64,000 bases of DNA, from assembly GCA_037176905.1 (NCBI GenBank), contig JBBBWG010032418.1, positions 1 through 64,000 on the forward strand. Reading direction: 5' to 3'. This DNA comes from Azolla pinnata (taxonomy: Eukaryota; Streptophyta; Polypodiopsida; Salviniales; Salviniaceae). The notes beneath the pieces were generated by a model, which worked only from the letters and a program-made list of their open reading frames with translations, had not been told where the DNA came from and did not search any database. The position numbers were made by a program, and so were the translations under genes. Every line of letters starts with the position of its first letter. Within the stretch, counting starts at the first letter, position 1. Below, in pieces: positions 51,301 to 62,700 of the stretch.

Positions 51301-51950
51301 CGTGAGGAGCTTCAAGGCCCCGGCAGTCGACGAGAAATTCGAGACCTTGGGAACGTGAGTATAGAGACGGTTACAATGAGCGTCTTGATGGGCATTACTC
51401 GATCGATCTTTTGCATCTTCGTTTTCTCCCCACTCGAGTCGAAAGCATCATCTTGATATAATGATAGTAGTAGTAATAATCATGATAATAGTCGAAAGCA
51501 TCATCTTGATATAATACTAACTAATAGTAGTAATAATGATGATAATGACTTCGATTCGGCAAAGGGCGATATTGATATCCTTTCGTCAGAGAGAAATAAC
51601 GCACGAATGGAACGTTCTGAACCTGCGCCCTCCGTGTGTCTGCAGGTTGGTGAACATATTCATCGTTGCACCGGAGAGTTTGTTCACGCTGATCGACGGA
51701 AGCCTGCGCAACGCTCGCAAGGAGGCGTTAAGGTGAGCAAGTAGTAACTGTTTGGCTCCGAAACAACTTCGTCGCATGTATAGATAGCTTCCTTCTCACA
51801 CATACCATTAAGACATTTTCCGCGGAGGAGACGGTTTCAGTTTGACTGGTTGGTTTGGGCCCCGTGCACAGGTTTCTGGAGCTCCGAGATGATTACAAGA
51901 CCGCGAAATTAGCAAGCCGAGTCGTAAGCTTACTGCCTGAAACGCGCTGA
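42392..51950 (+). CDS. SEC10: Exocyst complex subunit SEC10 / EXOC5 (24 exons)
   Basis: SEC10 links the two halves of the octameric exocyst that tethers secretory vesicles to the plasma membrane. Exons: 42392-42484, 44115-44318, 44860-44934, 46004-46105, 46206-46256, 46635-46737, 46822-46932, 47020-47111, 47216-47384, 47458-47534, 47668-47766, 47866-47956, 48122-48207, 49093-49344, 49418-49471, 49568-49696, 49798-49890, 50117-50263, 50657-50754, 50834-50918, 51000-51058, 51256-51354, 51646-51732, 51872-51950. They give 844 residues, close to the 825-830 of known plant SEC10. Phases agree at every junction. Signatures: KGSFSFDDFFKRLVGDVVP near the start, SQTIELIKYLMEFN, SPLFSDDSRVAEAA, ASQRRELSTMAECA, YVGSRPMFLDVEAM, LRILAVAYEKTLELAKEL, SVVTEFIRWNEEA, RVAAAAAAAAEAAAAAGE, RLLLPVDGAHA, HRPTNACIRVVAYL, GGLRLKRDVTEYAEFVRSF. 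The NFK|VMSRQL junction lies in a poorly conserved linker and is the least certain. Introns reach 1.6 kb. Confidence 0.96.
51093..51148. repeat. (TTC)n run in SEC10 intron 21
   Basis: About fifteen TTC units grade into TCG, inside the intron between exons 21 (ends 51058) and 22 (starts 51256). Its minus strand reads as poly-Glu or poly-Arg. Confidence 0.9.
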
Positions 51951-53332
51951 CTTCCTGTTTCTGTCTGTAGATATATATTTATATATATATATATGTATGT
52001 ATATAGACACTGGCATGAATGATAGTTCCGCGTTTCGGCGAAGCATCATTTGTTATGTGTCTATGGGTGTCATTAACTGCTGCCTGTAATCGATCCCAAA
52101 CACCCCCCTGTTTCAGCTCCTTTGTTTTCATGTGTATTATCGACTCGGATACACCTTCATTTTGTGTGCATTGATCTGATCTGATCTGATCTGATCTGAT
52201 CAATCAGTTCATTCCCCTGTTGCTCCTCGAAACTCTGTTAAGCGATTGCTTCTTCTCTTGCAACTCTTTTCTGCATCCAAGTTAGCTGAACATCTAGAAG
52301 AACTCGTATCACTGCCATTTTCTTCAGATCAATCAAAATTTAGGACCTCTATCACACACCCTTGTACCTTTATTCCATTCAGGCTTGTCAATCAAGCATC
52401 GTCATTGTCAACGGGTTCCATCTTTACTTCACATGTTAATTTGATGCATTTATGCTGCGTATCATGTTTTAACCCGTGATGCACCCTCACATGTTTTGGA
52501 TGGATTTTTGCTGAAATAGTAGCAGGATCAGCTTTCAGCAATAATTTGTGGTTCACTTCAAGATTCACAGACAATGTTGTAAAGCCCTCTAAACACTGCG
52601 TTCTGTGACGGTCCAGAATAATGAAAATCACATTATTTTCTGCTAAAACTTCTTTTGTACAGTTGCAATATTCTTGATCCATTTCATCGTGTTGAAAGGA
52701 ATTCTTGTATAACATACATGTCTCGGCAATAACGGAATCTGTAAACGTAAGTGAAAGAGCAACATATGAACTGAGTGAAGGTCATTACCAATGAACGGAT
52801 GGTGGACTCAAGTGTATGCATCTTTATGAAAGTCATGTGGCTCTACTTCATTGACTTTCATCTTGAAATATATGCAATGCCCAGAACTTCTCCATTTTCA
52901 GCCTTTTGCGCAAGCCATAATCTGACAATTTAAATGCAAGAACGCTTCCTCATTTTTACTCTTCTGAGCTCCGCATGCTCTCTGGCTTGTATGTTTATCT
53001 AATGCTCACACCTTGTTAACTCACCACAAATGGCGAACACAACCACTGTGTTAGCTTTTCTAAAACTTTGTGCTTTCCAATGTTGGGACACTTGACTTCA
53101 AATTCAGACTCTCCACATTTCCATGGCAGCCTGAAATATTCTGCAATTTTACCCATTAATTTATCTTCCTAATTAAGCAAATACTATCCCTTCTTGATAG
53201 CTTGGCTACTTATCCGCTGCACCTTTCTGCTTTGTTAGCTTCTAGATTGTCACTCTTTGGTCAACCCTCGTGCTTTTTTAATCTTCTTGCTTGCAACTTT
53301 ATGGTTCTTCCTGTCATTCTTTGCTAGTTCTC
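51951..53332. other. Tail-to-tail interval between SEC10 and the J-protein gene
   Basis: Unique sequence apart from a short (AT)n at about 51968-51990 and a six-unit CTGAT run at about 52172-52203. No gene is supported. The part from about 53360 to 53230 is the second copy of the J-protein 3' duplication. Confidence 0.6.
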
Positions 53333-53512
53333 CTAGATTTTTGAAGTTATTCCTGATCCATTTGAGGCCCTGATGGAAGTAATTCCTGCTGCTACATTCA
53401 CTCTCTTTTTGGTCAACCCTCCTGCGCCGATTGCTCCTGCTTGCAACCTGTGGTTCTTCCTGCCATTCTTTGCTAGTTTCCCTGACTTTGAAGTAATTCC
53501 TGAACCCTTTGA
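53257..53512 (-). repeat. Imperfect direct repeat spanning the J-protein stop codon
   Basis: Copy 1 is at about 53411-53512 and copy 2 at about 53257-53362. On the minus strand both read GGRTCAGGAATWACTTCAAA, then GAACTAGCAAAGAATGRCAG or close variants, GAAGAACCA, TTGCAAGCA, and end GGGTTGACCAAA. Offset is about 152 bp, with a few base changes and small indels. Copy 1 is coding; copy 2 supplies the last few codons and the stop, then continues as 3' flank. Confidence 0.85.
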
Positions 53513-54988
53513 TGCCTCGGTGGACGCAATCTTGGTCTTAACCTTCACTTTCTTCACTGGAGGGAAACTCTGGAAATCGTCATCACTGTCTGGTGCATAG
53601 GTGAGCTTTACATTTCTCTTCAGCCTTGGTGATCGTCTAACATGGGCTTTTATATTATCATCACTTGCAACACCATCCGAACCCTTCAAACCCTCATCCG
53701 AATCGCTCCCCAGAGCCCTTCGCTTGTTCCCTTGTTTATTCTTCACTCTGACACCATCTTTCGTATCCTCCTGTTCCGTCGAATTTTTTGCTGTTGATGT
53801 TGTCTGTATCTGCATGTTCTCCATGGCCATTGACTTCCTTTCTTCGTCCACCGTTTCAGCATGGCTTGCATGTGTTACTTCTCGACGCTGATGCGGATGT
53901 GGATGCTGACCATAAGTCTTATCGATATGCACTGTTGGATTAAACTCATCCTTTGCTCTCACTTTCTCTTCACTGATTCGTTTCTCGTTCTGATGCTTAA
54001 TTTGTTTCTCATTCTTATCAATCGTCACCAAATCAAACGCTTTCAGCATCTCATCTCTATCCTTCACGTTCCTAAATGTGTTTAACGTACCTATCTGGTT
54101 CTCATCATTGTGTTTATTTGCCATAGCTGCCGGCTTCTGATACTGGTCAAGTCTCCTCGGGCCTTCTTCCTTATCCACCGACTGAGCAGAACATCTTAAT
54201 ACAGATGATCCAGGCTTTGCAGATACTTGCTGAGATCCTGGTCTTTGGGCAAACGGTTCCTTGTGCAAATTCGTAGCGAGGTCTCTGGCAACGAAGTTCT
54301 GTTTGCATTGTGAACAACGCAAATTTTGATTCTCTAATCTTCTCAGATATCGATAACTTGTCTGGCAGGATGAACAGACTGTCCAGAAAGTAAACGGGTG
54401 AAGCAGAGATCCTCGAGCAGAAGAAGGTGACTGAAATCGATTGTCACAAAATCTTTCTTGATCTTGTCTGCTACAGAACATATTTGGATGTGGATTTCTT
54501 GCATACTTCGGAAAAACTTTAGTAGAGTTTCTCCCAATAACCTCTGAGATATTCCCGTTCTGTGAAGGGATATGGCCGGACTCGTGATTTCTGAACTTTG
54601 AGTCAAAAGCTTGGCGCCTAGAGGAATCCGATAGGGTTTGCAAAGCTTCGCCAATTAGCTTAAACGCAGATTCAGCACCTACTGATTTGTTTTTGTCAGG
54701 ATGAAGCAAAAGTGCAAGCTTTCTGTATTGCTTCTTCACAACTTCATCATCTGCATCTGGTAGAACCTGTAAGATTGCATACCAGTCCTTATCAACTGTT
54801 CCCAGAATTTTCTTCCGTGAAGCTTCGTGCACATCGATGACAGCAAGAAACTGCGTTATGTTCTCTAGATTGGGGGAGAGTGCCTGAGCTTTCAGTGCGA
54901 GCTTCTTTGCGGAGACATAATCCTGTGAAGCAAACTTCTGTTCGGCCATTTCTTTTGCTCGCACTGCTTCATCTCTGTTGCACTCCAT
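53333..54988 (-). CDS. Plant J-domain (DnaJ) protein with zinc-ribbon-like middle, single exon
   Basis: A type III J-protein of a plant-specific group; it would stimulate an Hsp70, and its clients are unknown. 551 residues from the ATG at 54988; a frame-sharing ATG ten codons upstream is less like the family start MECNRDEAVRAKEMAEQKF. The N-terminal helical block (1-62) leads to the J domain, KDWYAILQVLPDADDEVVKK at 67-86 with HPD at 96-98. A cysteine pair set follows, FWTVCSSCQTSYRYLRRLEN then LRCSQC, a CxxC..CxxC ribbon typical of this group. The rest is charged and low in structure, with nuclear-signal-like basic stretches (RRSPRLKRNVK, KKVKVKTK). The C-terminal DUF3444 domain carried by longer members is absent. 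The last 60 codons lie in a tandem duplication and the stop falls in the second copy. Confidence 0.9.
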   Translation of the reverse strand: MECNRDEAVRAKEMAEQKFASQDYVSAKKLALKAQALSPNLENITQFLAVIDVHEASRKKILGTVDKDWYAILQVLPDADDEVVKKQYRKLALLLHPDKNKSVGAESAFKLIGEALQTLSDSSRRQAFDSKFRNHESGHIPSQNGNISEVIGRNSTKVFPKYARNPHPNMFCSRQDQERFCDNRFQSPSSARGSLLHPFTFWTVCSSCQTSYRYLRRLENQNLRCSQCKQNFVARDLATNLHKEPFAQRPGSQQVSAKPGSSVLRCSAQSVDKEEGPRRLDQYQKPAAMANKHNDENQIGTLNTFRNVKDRDEMLKAFDLVTIDKNEKQIKHQNEKRISEEKVRAKDEFNPTVHIDKTYGQHPHPHQRREVTHASHAETVDEERKSMAMENMQIQTTSTAKNSTEQEDTKDGVRVKNKQGNKRRALGSDSDEGLKGSDGVASDDNIKAHVRRSPRLKRNVKLTYAPDSDDDFQSFPPVKKVKVKTKIASTEASKGSGITSKSGKLAKNGRKNHRLQAGAIGAGGLTKKRVNVAAGITSIRASNGSGITSKI

Positions 54989-55129
54989 AGATATATACAT
55001 ACTGGCAGTTGCGATCAATGGAAAACAACCTTTTCTTTGCTGGTTATCGCTTTCTCCGTTTGCTCAGTCTCATGAATATGTATGTAGATCTACAAATGGC
55101 GGTGAAAGCTGGCTTTGACCATATTCTAC

Positions 55130-56350
55130 TTCTCCCGGAATGAAGAAGAAAGCTCATCCTTGTTCAGCCATTTCCATCTCTTGTCAGCGCATCATGAGCT
55201 CCATCTGCATCTACATTTCATGGATAGGTACAGCCATCTACATACAAATGGAGATGAAGACTGGTTTTGACTATATTTTGTATATCCTGGATCGAAGAAG
55301 GAAGCTCATCTCTTGCTGTTAGAGTATGAGCTCCACCTCTATCTACATTTGTAAAGCCATCCGAATGTAAATGGAAAGCTTAAAGCTTTTGCGTACCTGC
55401 ACGTGTGGAAGCACGATTTTAGATTTCCATCAACGCAGAGAAACACGGGTGTAGGCCTTTCATGATTCATCCCCTTGTTCTGTTATTTGCATCTCTTGCT
55501 AGCGCATGAGCTCCACCTCTATCTGCACTTCATGGACATGTAAAGAGCCATCCGAGTGTAAACGGAAAACTTAAGGCTTTTGCGTTTACCTGCACGTATG
55601 GAAACACGATTTAGATTTCCATTATCGCAGAGAAACACCGCCGTAGGCTTTTCATGATTCATCCCTAGTTCAGCCATTTGCATCTCTTGCTAGCGCATGA
55701 GCTCCACCTCTATCTGCATTTCATGGACATAGAAAGAGCCATCCGCGTGTAAACGGAAAACTTAAAGCTTTTGCGTTTACCTGCACGTATGGAAGCTGGA
55801 TTAATTAGATTTCCATTGACGCAGAGAAGCACGCGTGTTCAGCCATTTGCATCTCTTGCTAGCGCATGAGCTCCACCTCTATCTACATTTCACGGACATG
55901 GAAAGAGCCATCCGAGTGTAAACGGAAAGCTTAAAGCTTTTGCGTACCTGCACGCACGTATGGAAACACGATTTAGATTTGAGAAACACCGCTGTAGGCT
56001 TTTCATGATTCGTACCTTGTTCAGCCATTTGCATCTCTTGCTAGCGCATGAGCCCCACCTCTATCTACATTTCACGGACATGGAAAGAGCCATCCGAGTG
56101 TAAACGGAAAGCTTAAAGCTTTTGCGTACCTGCACGCACGTATGGAAACACGATTTAGATTTGAGAAACACCGCTGTAGGCTTTTCATGATTCATCCCTC
56201 GTTCAGCCATTTGCATCTCTTGCTAGCGCATGAGCACCACCTCTATCTCATGGACATGGAAAGAGCAAGCCGAGTGTAAAGGTAAAAGCCTAAAGCTTTT
56301 GCGTTTACCTGGACGCGCGTATGGAAGCTCGATTTAGATTTCCATCAAAC
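55130..56350. repeat. Tandem repeat of about 170-190 bp upstream of the J-protein gene
   Basis: Core words are TTGCATCTCTTGCTAGCGCA TGAGC, TCCACCTCTATCTACATTTC, GGACATGGAAAGAGCCATCC GAGTGTAAACGGAAAG, TTAAAGCTTTTGCGT and GAGAAACACCGCTGTAGGCT TTTCATGATTCATCC. TCTCTTGCTAGCGCATGAG starts near 55491, 55683, 55851, 56035 and 56217, with two diverged copies before that at about 55170 and 55300. It fills the 5' side of the minus-strand J-protein gene. Confidence 0.9.
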
Positions 56351-56609
56351 CGCAGAGAAACACGGTGACCTGTAGGACTCGCATTACCTCTTGCTATTGC
56401 GCTGGAAGGGCGAGCCAGCGATGGCGCAGCATTGTGAAGAAGAATACTGTGTAGGTATGACGATCAAACGTTACAAAGGATCGATGGAGCTACAGGCGTG
56501 CAGGGAATCTGGGGAGAGAAGCCATGGACAGTTCGAAAGAGCAGCCGCAGAAGAGCACGAAGGAGCATCGCCATCGCTGTCGGAGCTTCGAGGTCTGAGG
56601 CGCTCAAGA

Positions 56610-58262
56610 GATTAGCGAAGTCCGAAGCTAATTAGGCTTTAATCAAGCGCTTAAGTACGGAACTAATTGAGTGATTAAGTAGCGAATTAATCCGGTGATT
56701 AAGCAATTAAGTAGTGAGCTCATCGAGCAAATTAAGTATTGAACTAATCGAGCGATAAAGTTCTAATCGAACTAACGGAACGGTTTAGTACTGAACTCAT
56801 CGGGCGGTTGATTAATGAAACGATCAAGAGATTAAGTAGTGAGTTGATCGAGTGATTACATAGTGACCTCATCAAGCAATTAAGTAGGGAGTTGATTGAG
56901 CGATTAAGTAGGGAGCGAACTAATCGAACGGTTTAGTAGTGAACTCGTCAAGCAATTAATTAATGAATCGATCGAGTGATTAAGTGGTGAACTGATTGAT
57001 GGAGTGGTCAAGTGGTGAGCTCATCAAGCAATTAAGTGGGAAACTAATCGAGCGATTGAGTAAGGAGTGAACTAATTGAACGGTTTAGTAGTGAACTCAT
57101 CAAGCAGTTAATTAATGTACCGATGGAGTGATTAAGTAGTGAACTCATCAAATGAATTAGTAGGGAACTGATTTAGTGATTAAGTAGTGAACTGATCAAG
57201 CGATTAAGTAGCGAACCGGCCCTCAAGTGGTGAGCTCGTCAAGCAATTAATTAATGAATCGATCGAGTGATTAAGTGGTGAACTGATTGATGGAGTGGTC
57301 AAGTGGTGAGCTCATCAAGCAATTAAGTGGGAAACTAATCGAGCGATTGAGTAAGGAGTGAACTAATTGAACGGTTTAGTAGTGAACTCATCAAGCAGTT
57401 AATTAATGTACCGATGGAGTGATTAAGTAGTGAACTCATCAAATGAATTAGTAGGGAACTGATTTAGTGATTAAGTAGTGAACTGATCAAGCGATTAAGT
57501 AGCGAACCGGCCCTCAACTGATTTTGTAATGCACTAATCAAGTGGATAAGGATTGAAATGAACTAAGCGAGCAAATTGGTAATGCACTAATTGAGTGCTT
57601 AAGTGATGGGTGAACTAATTGAACACTTAAGTAATGAACTAATTGAATGGTTAAGTAGTACTCAACTAATTAAGCGATTAAGTAATGAAGCATTCGAATT
57701 GTTTTGTAGTGCACTAATCGGTTCATTAAGTAATGAACTAATCGAGTGCTTAAGTGATGGGTGAACTAATTGGGCACTTAAGTAATGAACTCATTATATG
57801 GTTAAGTAGTAAGTACTCAACTGATTAAGCGATTAAGTAATGAAGTATTCGAATTGTTTTGTAGTGCACTAATCGGTTCGTTAAGTAATGAACTAATGGA
57901 GTGATCAAGCAATGAACTAATCGAGGGATTAACTAATGAAGTTTTAAGTGGCCAAGTGGTCGAGTGATCAAGCAGTGAGTTGATCAAGCGATTAAGTAGT
58001 GAACTAATGAAGTCATTAAGCAATGAAGTTATTGAGCAGTTAAGTAATAAACCAATCGAGCGAGTGAGTAATATATTGATCTAGCTGTTAGGTTGTAAAC
58101 CAATTGAGAGATTTAGTAGTGAACTCTTCGATTTGAATGATTAACCAATGAATTGATTGAGTGGTTAGGTAATTAATCAACGTATTAAGTAATGAACTAA
58201 TGAAGGGATTATGGCATGAGCTAATCGAGCAATTTAAGTTTCGAGCTAATTGAGCAATTAAG
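56610..58262. repeat. Degenerate ATTAAG/GAACTAATCGAG array with a 291-bp recent duplication
   Basis: A 1.6-kb run of phrases such as GTGAACTAATCGAGCGATTA AGTA, about 20-25 bp each, strongly diverged. Inside it, 56944-57226 reappears at 57235-57517 essentially unchanged (offset 291 bp), ending in GCGAACCGGCCCTCAA both times. It has no coding potential; frequent ATTAA stops both strands. Confidence 0.9.
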
Positions 58263-59120
58263 GAAAAGGGTACGAGGTTTTACACTTTGATTAACTAGTT
58301 AGTCGATTAATGATTTAATTCTGTGGAGAAGAGGCATGAAACTTCAAGTTTCAAAGATCATGGTTACGATTACCATGAAATTTGTTGGCCATCAAGTAAC
58401 AATCAGAGATAAATTTAGGCATTTATTCGTAATTTTCCCTTCCTCAAACTGTTTGCTCATTCAATTGTGTGTTCCATTTCCCATAATGGAACGCACTAAT
58501 CGAGCTTCTCGACTATGGTTTGAATGGCCTCATGATTAATGGCATGCAGAATAACTGTCTCACGCAATTCTTCATATCCGAACCTTGGATAGAAAACACG
58601 AGAGTCATATCTCAGTTTGTTTGTCTATCCTAGCTTGTCTTTTGAAGAGCATAGAATTCTGGCTTGATTTTTCTCCGGAAACTTTGTGGGACATACAAGG
58701 GCAGGCATCACATCCGTTTCATCTACGATTCAGCGCTCGAATCTGATCTTTTCCGCTGACAATGCAAGTAGCTCTATCCGTATCACCGAGATGCAGAGCC
58801 AGCAGAATCGCTCCGCCTCGTCTTCAGGGGAGATCAACTCCGGCGAATCGGATAACCATGCATCGGTTTCAACGAACTAGGGCGAGTACTGCTGTGTTTA
58901 ACAGATCGACGAAGGGTTTTACTCGGCTAATTAGCTGCGGGGCAGCCGAATCTGTTTCGATCAATCGCATGCGTGGGGGGCTAAAGATCGAATATGATGC
59001 GTCGAAATCAGGTCAGCAGACGGTCCCGATCGATCGACTGCAGACAAGCGAACAATTTTCTTGGATCGAACAGCAGAGCGAGACTAATTAGTTTGTACTA
59101 ATTGCATCAGATGCTGATGA
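58263..59120. other. Gene-free interval
   Basis: Ordinary sequence with a 109-codon frame at 58762-59091 that has no recognisable motif, and an overlapping shorter frame. No splice-supported coding chain was found. Confidence 0.5.
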
Positions 59121-59218
59121 ATCGACCAATTAGTCGATTAATTAACCAATTAGTTGATTAATTAACCAAGTAGTCGATTAATTAACCAATTAGTCGATTA
59201 ATTAACCAATTAGATTGA
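59120..59218. repeat. TTAGTCGATTAATTAACCAA tandem repeat
   Basis: Five units of a 20-bp sequence, ACCAATTAGTCGATTAATTA with minor variants. Each unit contains the palindrome TTAATTAA. Confidence 0.9.
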
Positions 59219-59443
59219 TTACGTTGAACAGTTTTCCGAGAACACGCAGGAGAGGGAGGCTAATTAAGTTTTTTTTGCTAATTGCATCATTAGATTAGCA
59301 AGTGCTAATTACTCCACTAAATAATTACCGAATAAATGGCTTTTTTTCTTACATTATATGAGTTTTTATCTCTTTTTTTTAAATTTTCTTTTTATTCATA
59401 TACGACTAATCTCCGATTTTCCAATTTTAATGTAAAAAATAAA

Positions 59444-59640
59444 ATGTCTTCGTCTTCGTCTTCGTCTTCTTCGTCTTCGTCTTCGTCTTCGTCTTGTCTT
59501 CTGCTTCTGCTGCTTCTGCTGCTTCTGCTGCGTCTGATTTCTGCTGTTCCTGCGTCTGATTTCTGCTGTTCCTGCTTCTGGTTCTGCTGTTCCTGCTTCT
59601 GCTCCGCTTCTGCTCCGTTTGTTCCCCTCCATTTCCGCTG
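59444..59640. repeat. TCT/TCG and GCT/TCT triplet run upstream of FQR1
   Basis: (TCG TCT)n passes into CTGCTTCTG-type repeats ending about 100 bp before the FQR1 start codon. Frames on both strands (poly-Ser, poly-Arg/Glu) are artefacts. It may lie in the transcribed 5' leader. Confidence 0.9.
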
Positions 59641-59741
59641 CATTTCGTCGCTGCTTCTTCCACATTGCTCCTTGTCCATCTGACCTGTGTATCTCAGATC
59701 CGTCTCTGCTGTTTTCTCTTCTCTCCGCTCTCTGCGCAGGC

Positions 59742-62700
59742 ATGTCGACGACCAAGATCTACATCGTGTAAGTCTCTCTCTTTCTCTCTCCCCAATTGCT
59801 GTACCGCTATCTCTCTCTCGCCTTCTCATTTTCTTTAGCTTAGGCCTCTATCCCTTCACGGGCTAGCCGAAGAACACACACTTCATTGTCTGAGCAAGGA
59901 ATCGCTCACACGAGCAGTATGAACTATATTGAACTAGATCCTGTTCACGTATAGTTGTTTGGGCCTCTCTCTCTCTCTCTCTCTCTCTCTCCCTATTGTG
60001 GATTCGGTGCCAATATGTCCATCATTCTCCGCTCCCGTCCCTTTCCTTCTTTCTCCCTCTTCTTCGTTATCCTTACTCGTCATCTGTGTTTCTTTTTCTC
60101 GTTCACTGGTTCCACCAGTGACTTGCCAAGTTTTGGGCTCCATTGTTTCGTCATTCTCACGAATTCGGAGTAATTTTAGAGCTCTTCTTCTGCTTATCGT
60201 ATTCCTTGCTGTGTTCTTTTAAATTTCGAGTTTTGGTATCGTATATCGTGTTTTCTGTGCCGACTCCACAACCATGTCACAGTAATTTGTCACAAACCTC
60301 AGATCTTTGTTCTTTTTGGACACACGCTGCACAAATGGTTAAGAGTCGAGTTTAGAACTCCATTTGGCACATCCATTCGTAACTCTCATTTCTAAATCCA
60401 AGGAAAATTTTCTTGAAATTTACTTTATTTCCTTTTTTCTTTGTAGATATTACTCCATGTATGGACACGTGGAGAAGCTTGCAAAGGAGATCAAGAAAGG
60501 CGCAGATTCTGTGGAAGGTGTAGAAGCTACTCTGTGGCAGGTCGGACGTTTATTCTCATTCCACTCAAGTCTCTTTTTTGTCCTGACTTTTAGTAGCTGA
60601 AGTCATGCCTCCGTGGATATTTCTCTATGGCCTTTCTGGCGATGTGAGGATTTCTAGGACTAGGTGCAAAGTTTTGTAGCAAGATGCTGCCTTTATATAT
60701 CTGTGTGAACGTCTTTGCCGTTTCCTATGTTTTGACGATGTCCACATATATATACACATATGTACATATGTGTATATATATGTTTGATACTTTCTGATGT
60801 CGTTACTATTATTTCTAGATTCTTGATCTTCTTCACAAAAGCAGTTTATCTCTGTGCGTTGGCCTACATGTGTGAGAACTATGTTTTACTTTTACGATTT
60901 GTGTTTCTTATGGACGCATCTTGTTTATTTTCCTCTTCAATTTGATAGCTATGCATCGAAAAAACTCTTTAACGTAGTTACATAAAAGCATGCTCGTAAC
61001 TAAGCTTTTCTGCCTTGTCTTTGTATAATTCTTTGGTAATTTTTTCCTGATCTCGGAAAAGGTAGGAGTTCCCAAAACTTGATAATGGTAAACTGCTCTT
61101 GGCCGGTAATTTTCTCTTTGCTAGTTTCTTACAATTCTACTTAAGGACAGACTCTTCCTCAAGTACTTGGCTGCATGATTGTAGAACATGTATTATGCTT
61201 GTCATTATTCTCTCACATAATTCTTTCATGAATTCAGCTGGGATAATTGTGTTCTCTCATAAATTTGGTCAACGACCATTAACATGTGCCTTAATGGTAG
61301 TTATTGTGATGGTTGATGAGGTTGTATGAACTGAAAATTTGTATTGGATGTCAACTAACTTTAAAGGCCCGAAACTAACATTATTTAGGTTCTTGTAATT
61401 TGTTTAGGAGGCCATTTATAAGCTCAAATATTGTATTTGATGACATCGTGTGTAAACGCAGAACGTGGTGTTTTGCTGAGGCATTTGCTAAGATTTCTTT
61501 ATAGCATTTCAGTAGTTTATAATAGGTCACCAGTAGTTTGTGAGATGAAAATTCTAGGGTGGACCATGATAATCCACCTGTGGTGTACTTGTATTGTTTG
61601 TTGATCTAAGGGGAAAAATATGTATACACACATGTGTAGGTCCCTGAAACTCTCGGGGAGGGAATACTGCAGAAGATGGGAGCGCCACCGAAATCAGAAG
61701 TACCGATCATTGAGCCAGCCCAATTAGCTGAAGCTGATGGTATCATTTTTGGGTTTCCGACACGTTTTGGAATGATGGCAGCTCAGTTCAAAGCATTCCT
61801 AGATGCAACTGGAGGCCTCTGGCGCGCACAGCTCCTTGCAGGAAAGCCTGCTGGTATCTTTTTCAGCACAGGTTCTCAGGGTGGCGGCCAAGAAACTACT
61901 GCGTAAGCACTTCTTTTTTTTCGTAATGGATTTTCCCTAGTGATATACGCCACGTATTATGTGGAACCTAATTAGAATCTCAGTACAACTGCATCTTGTT
62001 ACAGTAACAGAGGCCAAAAGCCAGTGTAATGGGCTTATCCTAGTGACATATGCCACATATTGTTCTATCTAGAACCTAATTAAAACATAGGCTGAATCTC
62101 ACAACCATGTCCATTACTTTCAAGTAGCTAATATACCATCATTCCTATTACTTGATACTGCCATTTTAATGAAGTCATGACCTTCTCCTGGTCTCCACCT
62201 GAGCTATAACTCAGTATACGAACTTATTTTCTGCTATAATCCTCTTTTATTTGCTCACTTTCTTTCTTTTGTGCTAATGTTTTGTCCTCCACACCACCCT
62301 TAATTATTTAAGCCTGTGTATTATTATTTAAGTCTGTGTACTATTATTTAAGTCTGTGTACTCATTCGAACCTCTAAATCAGTGTAGTAGTAGACCCTAT
62401 AGTCCCATTTTGGTATTTTCTAAAAACTATATATGCTATATTGTGGTGCTTTTCTCCTTTTTTCCTTCTGTTTAAAAAGGAAGCATTTTGAAAGGTTTCC
62501 AACCAGTTTACTCAAAGATTACATGCAGCTGAAAGAATTGCTCAAGTTTGTAAAAACAGTTCAGAAGTTTTTATATGCTTGGGGAACTCAGGGGCAATCA
62601 GGGAAAGAAATAAAATGAAAAATTCAAGAATACGTCTTTGTATTTTCTACCATTGAGGTTAATGCCCAAGTAGTGGCTATCTGTCTAATCTTTATCTTGG

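Noticed and set aside
59392-59829. 145-codon minus-strand frame rich in Glu/Asp/Gln/Lys
   Set aside because: It is a translation of the TCT/GCT triplet run before FQR1 and crosses that gene's first exon.
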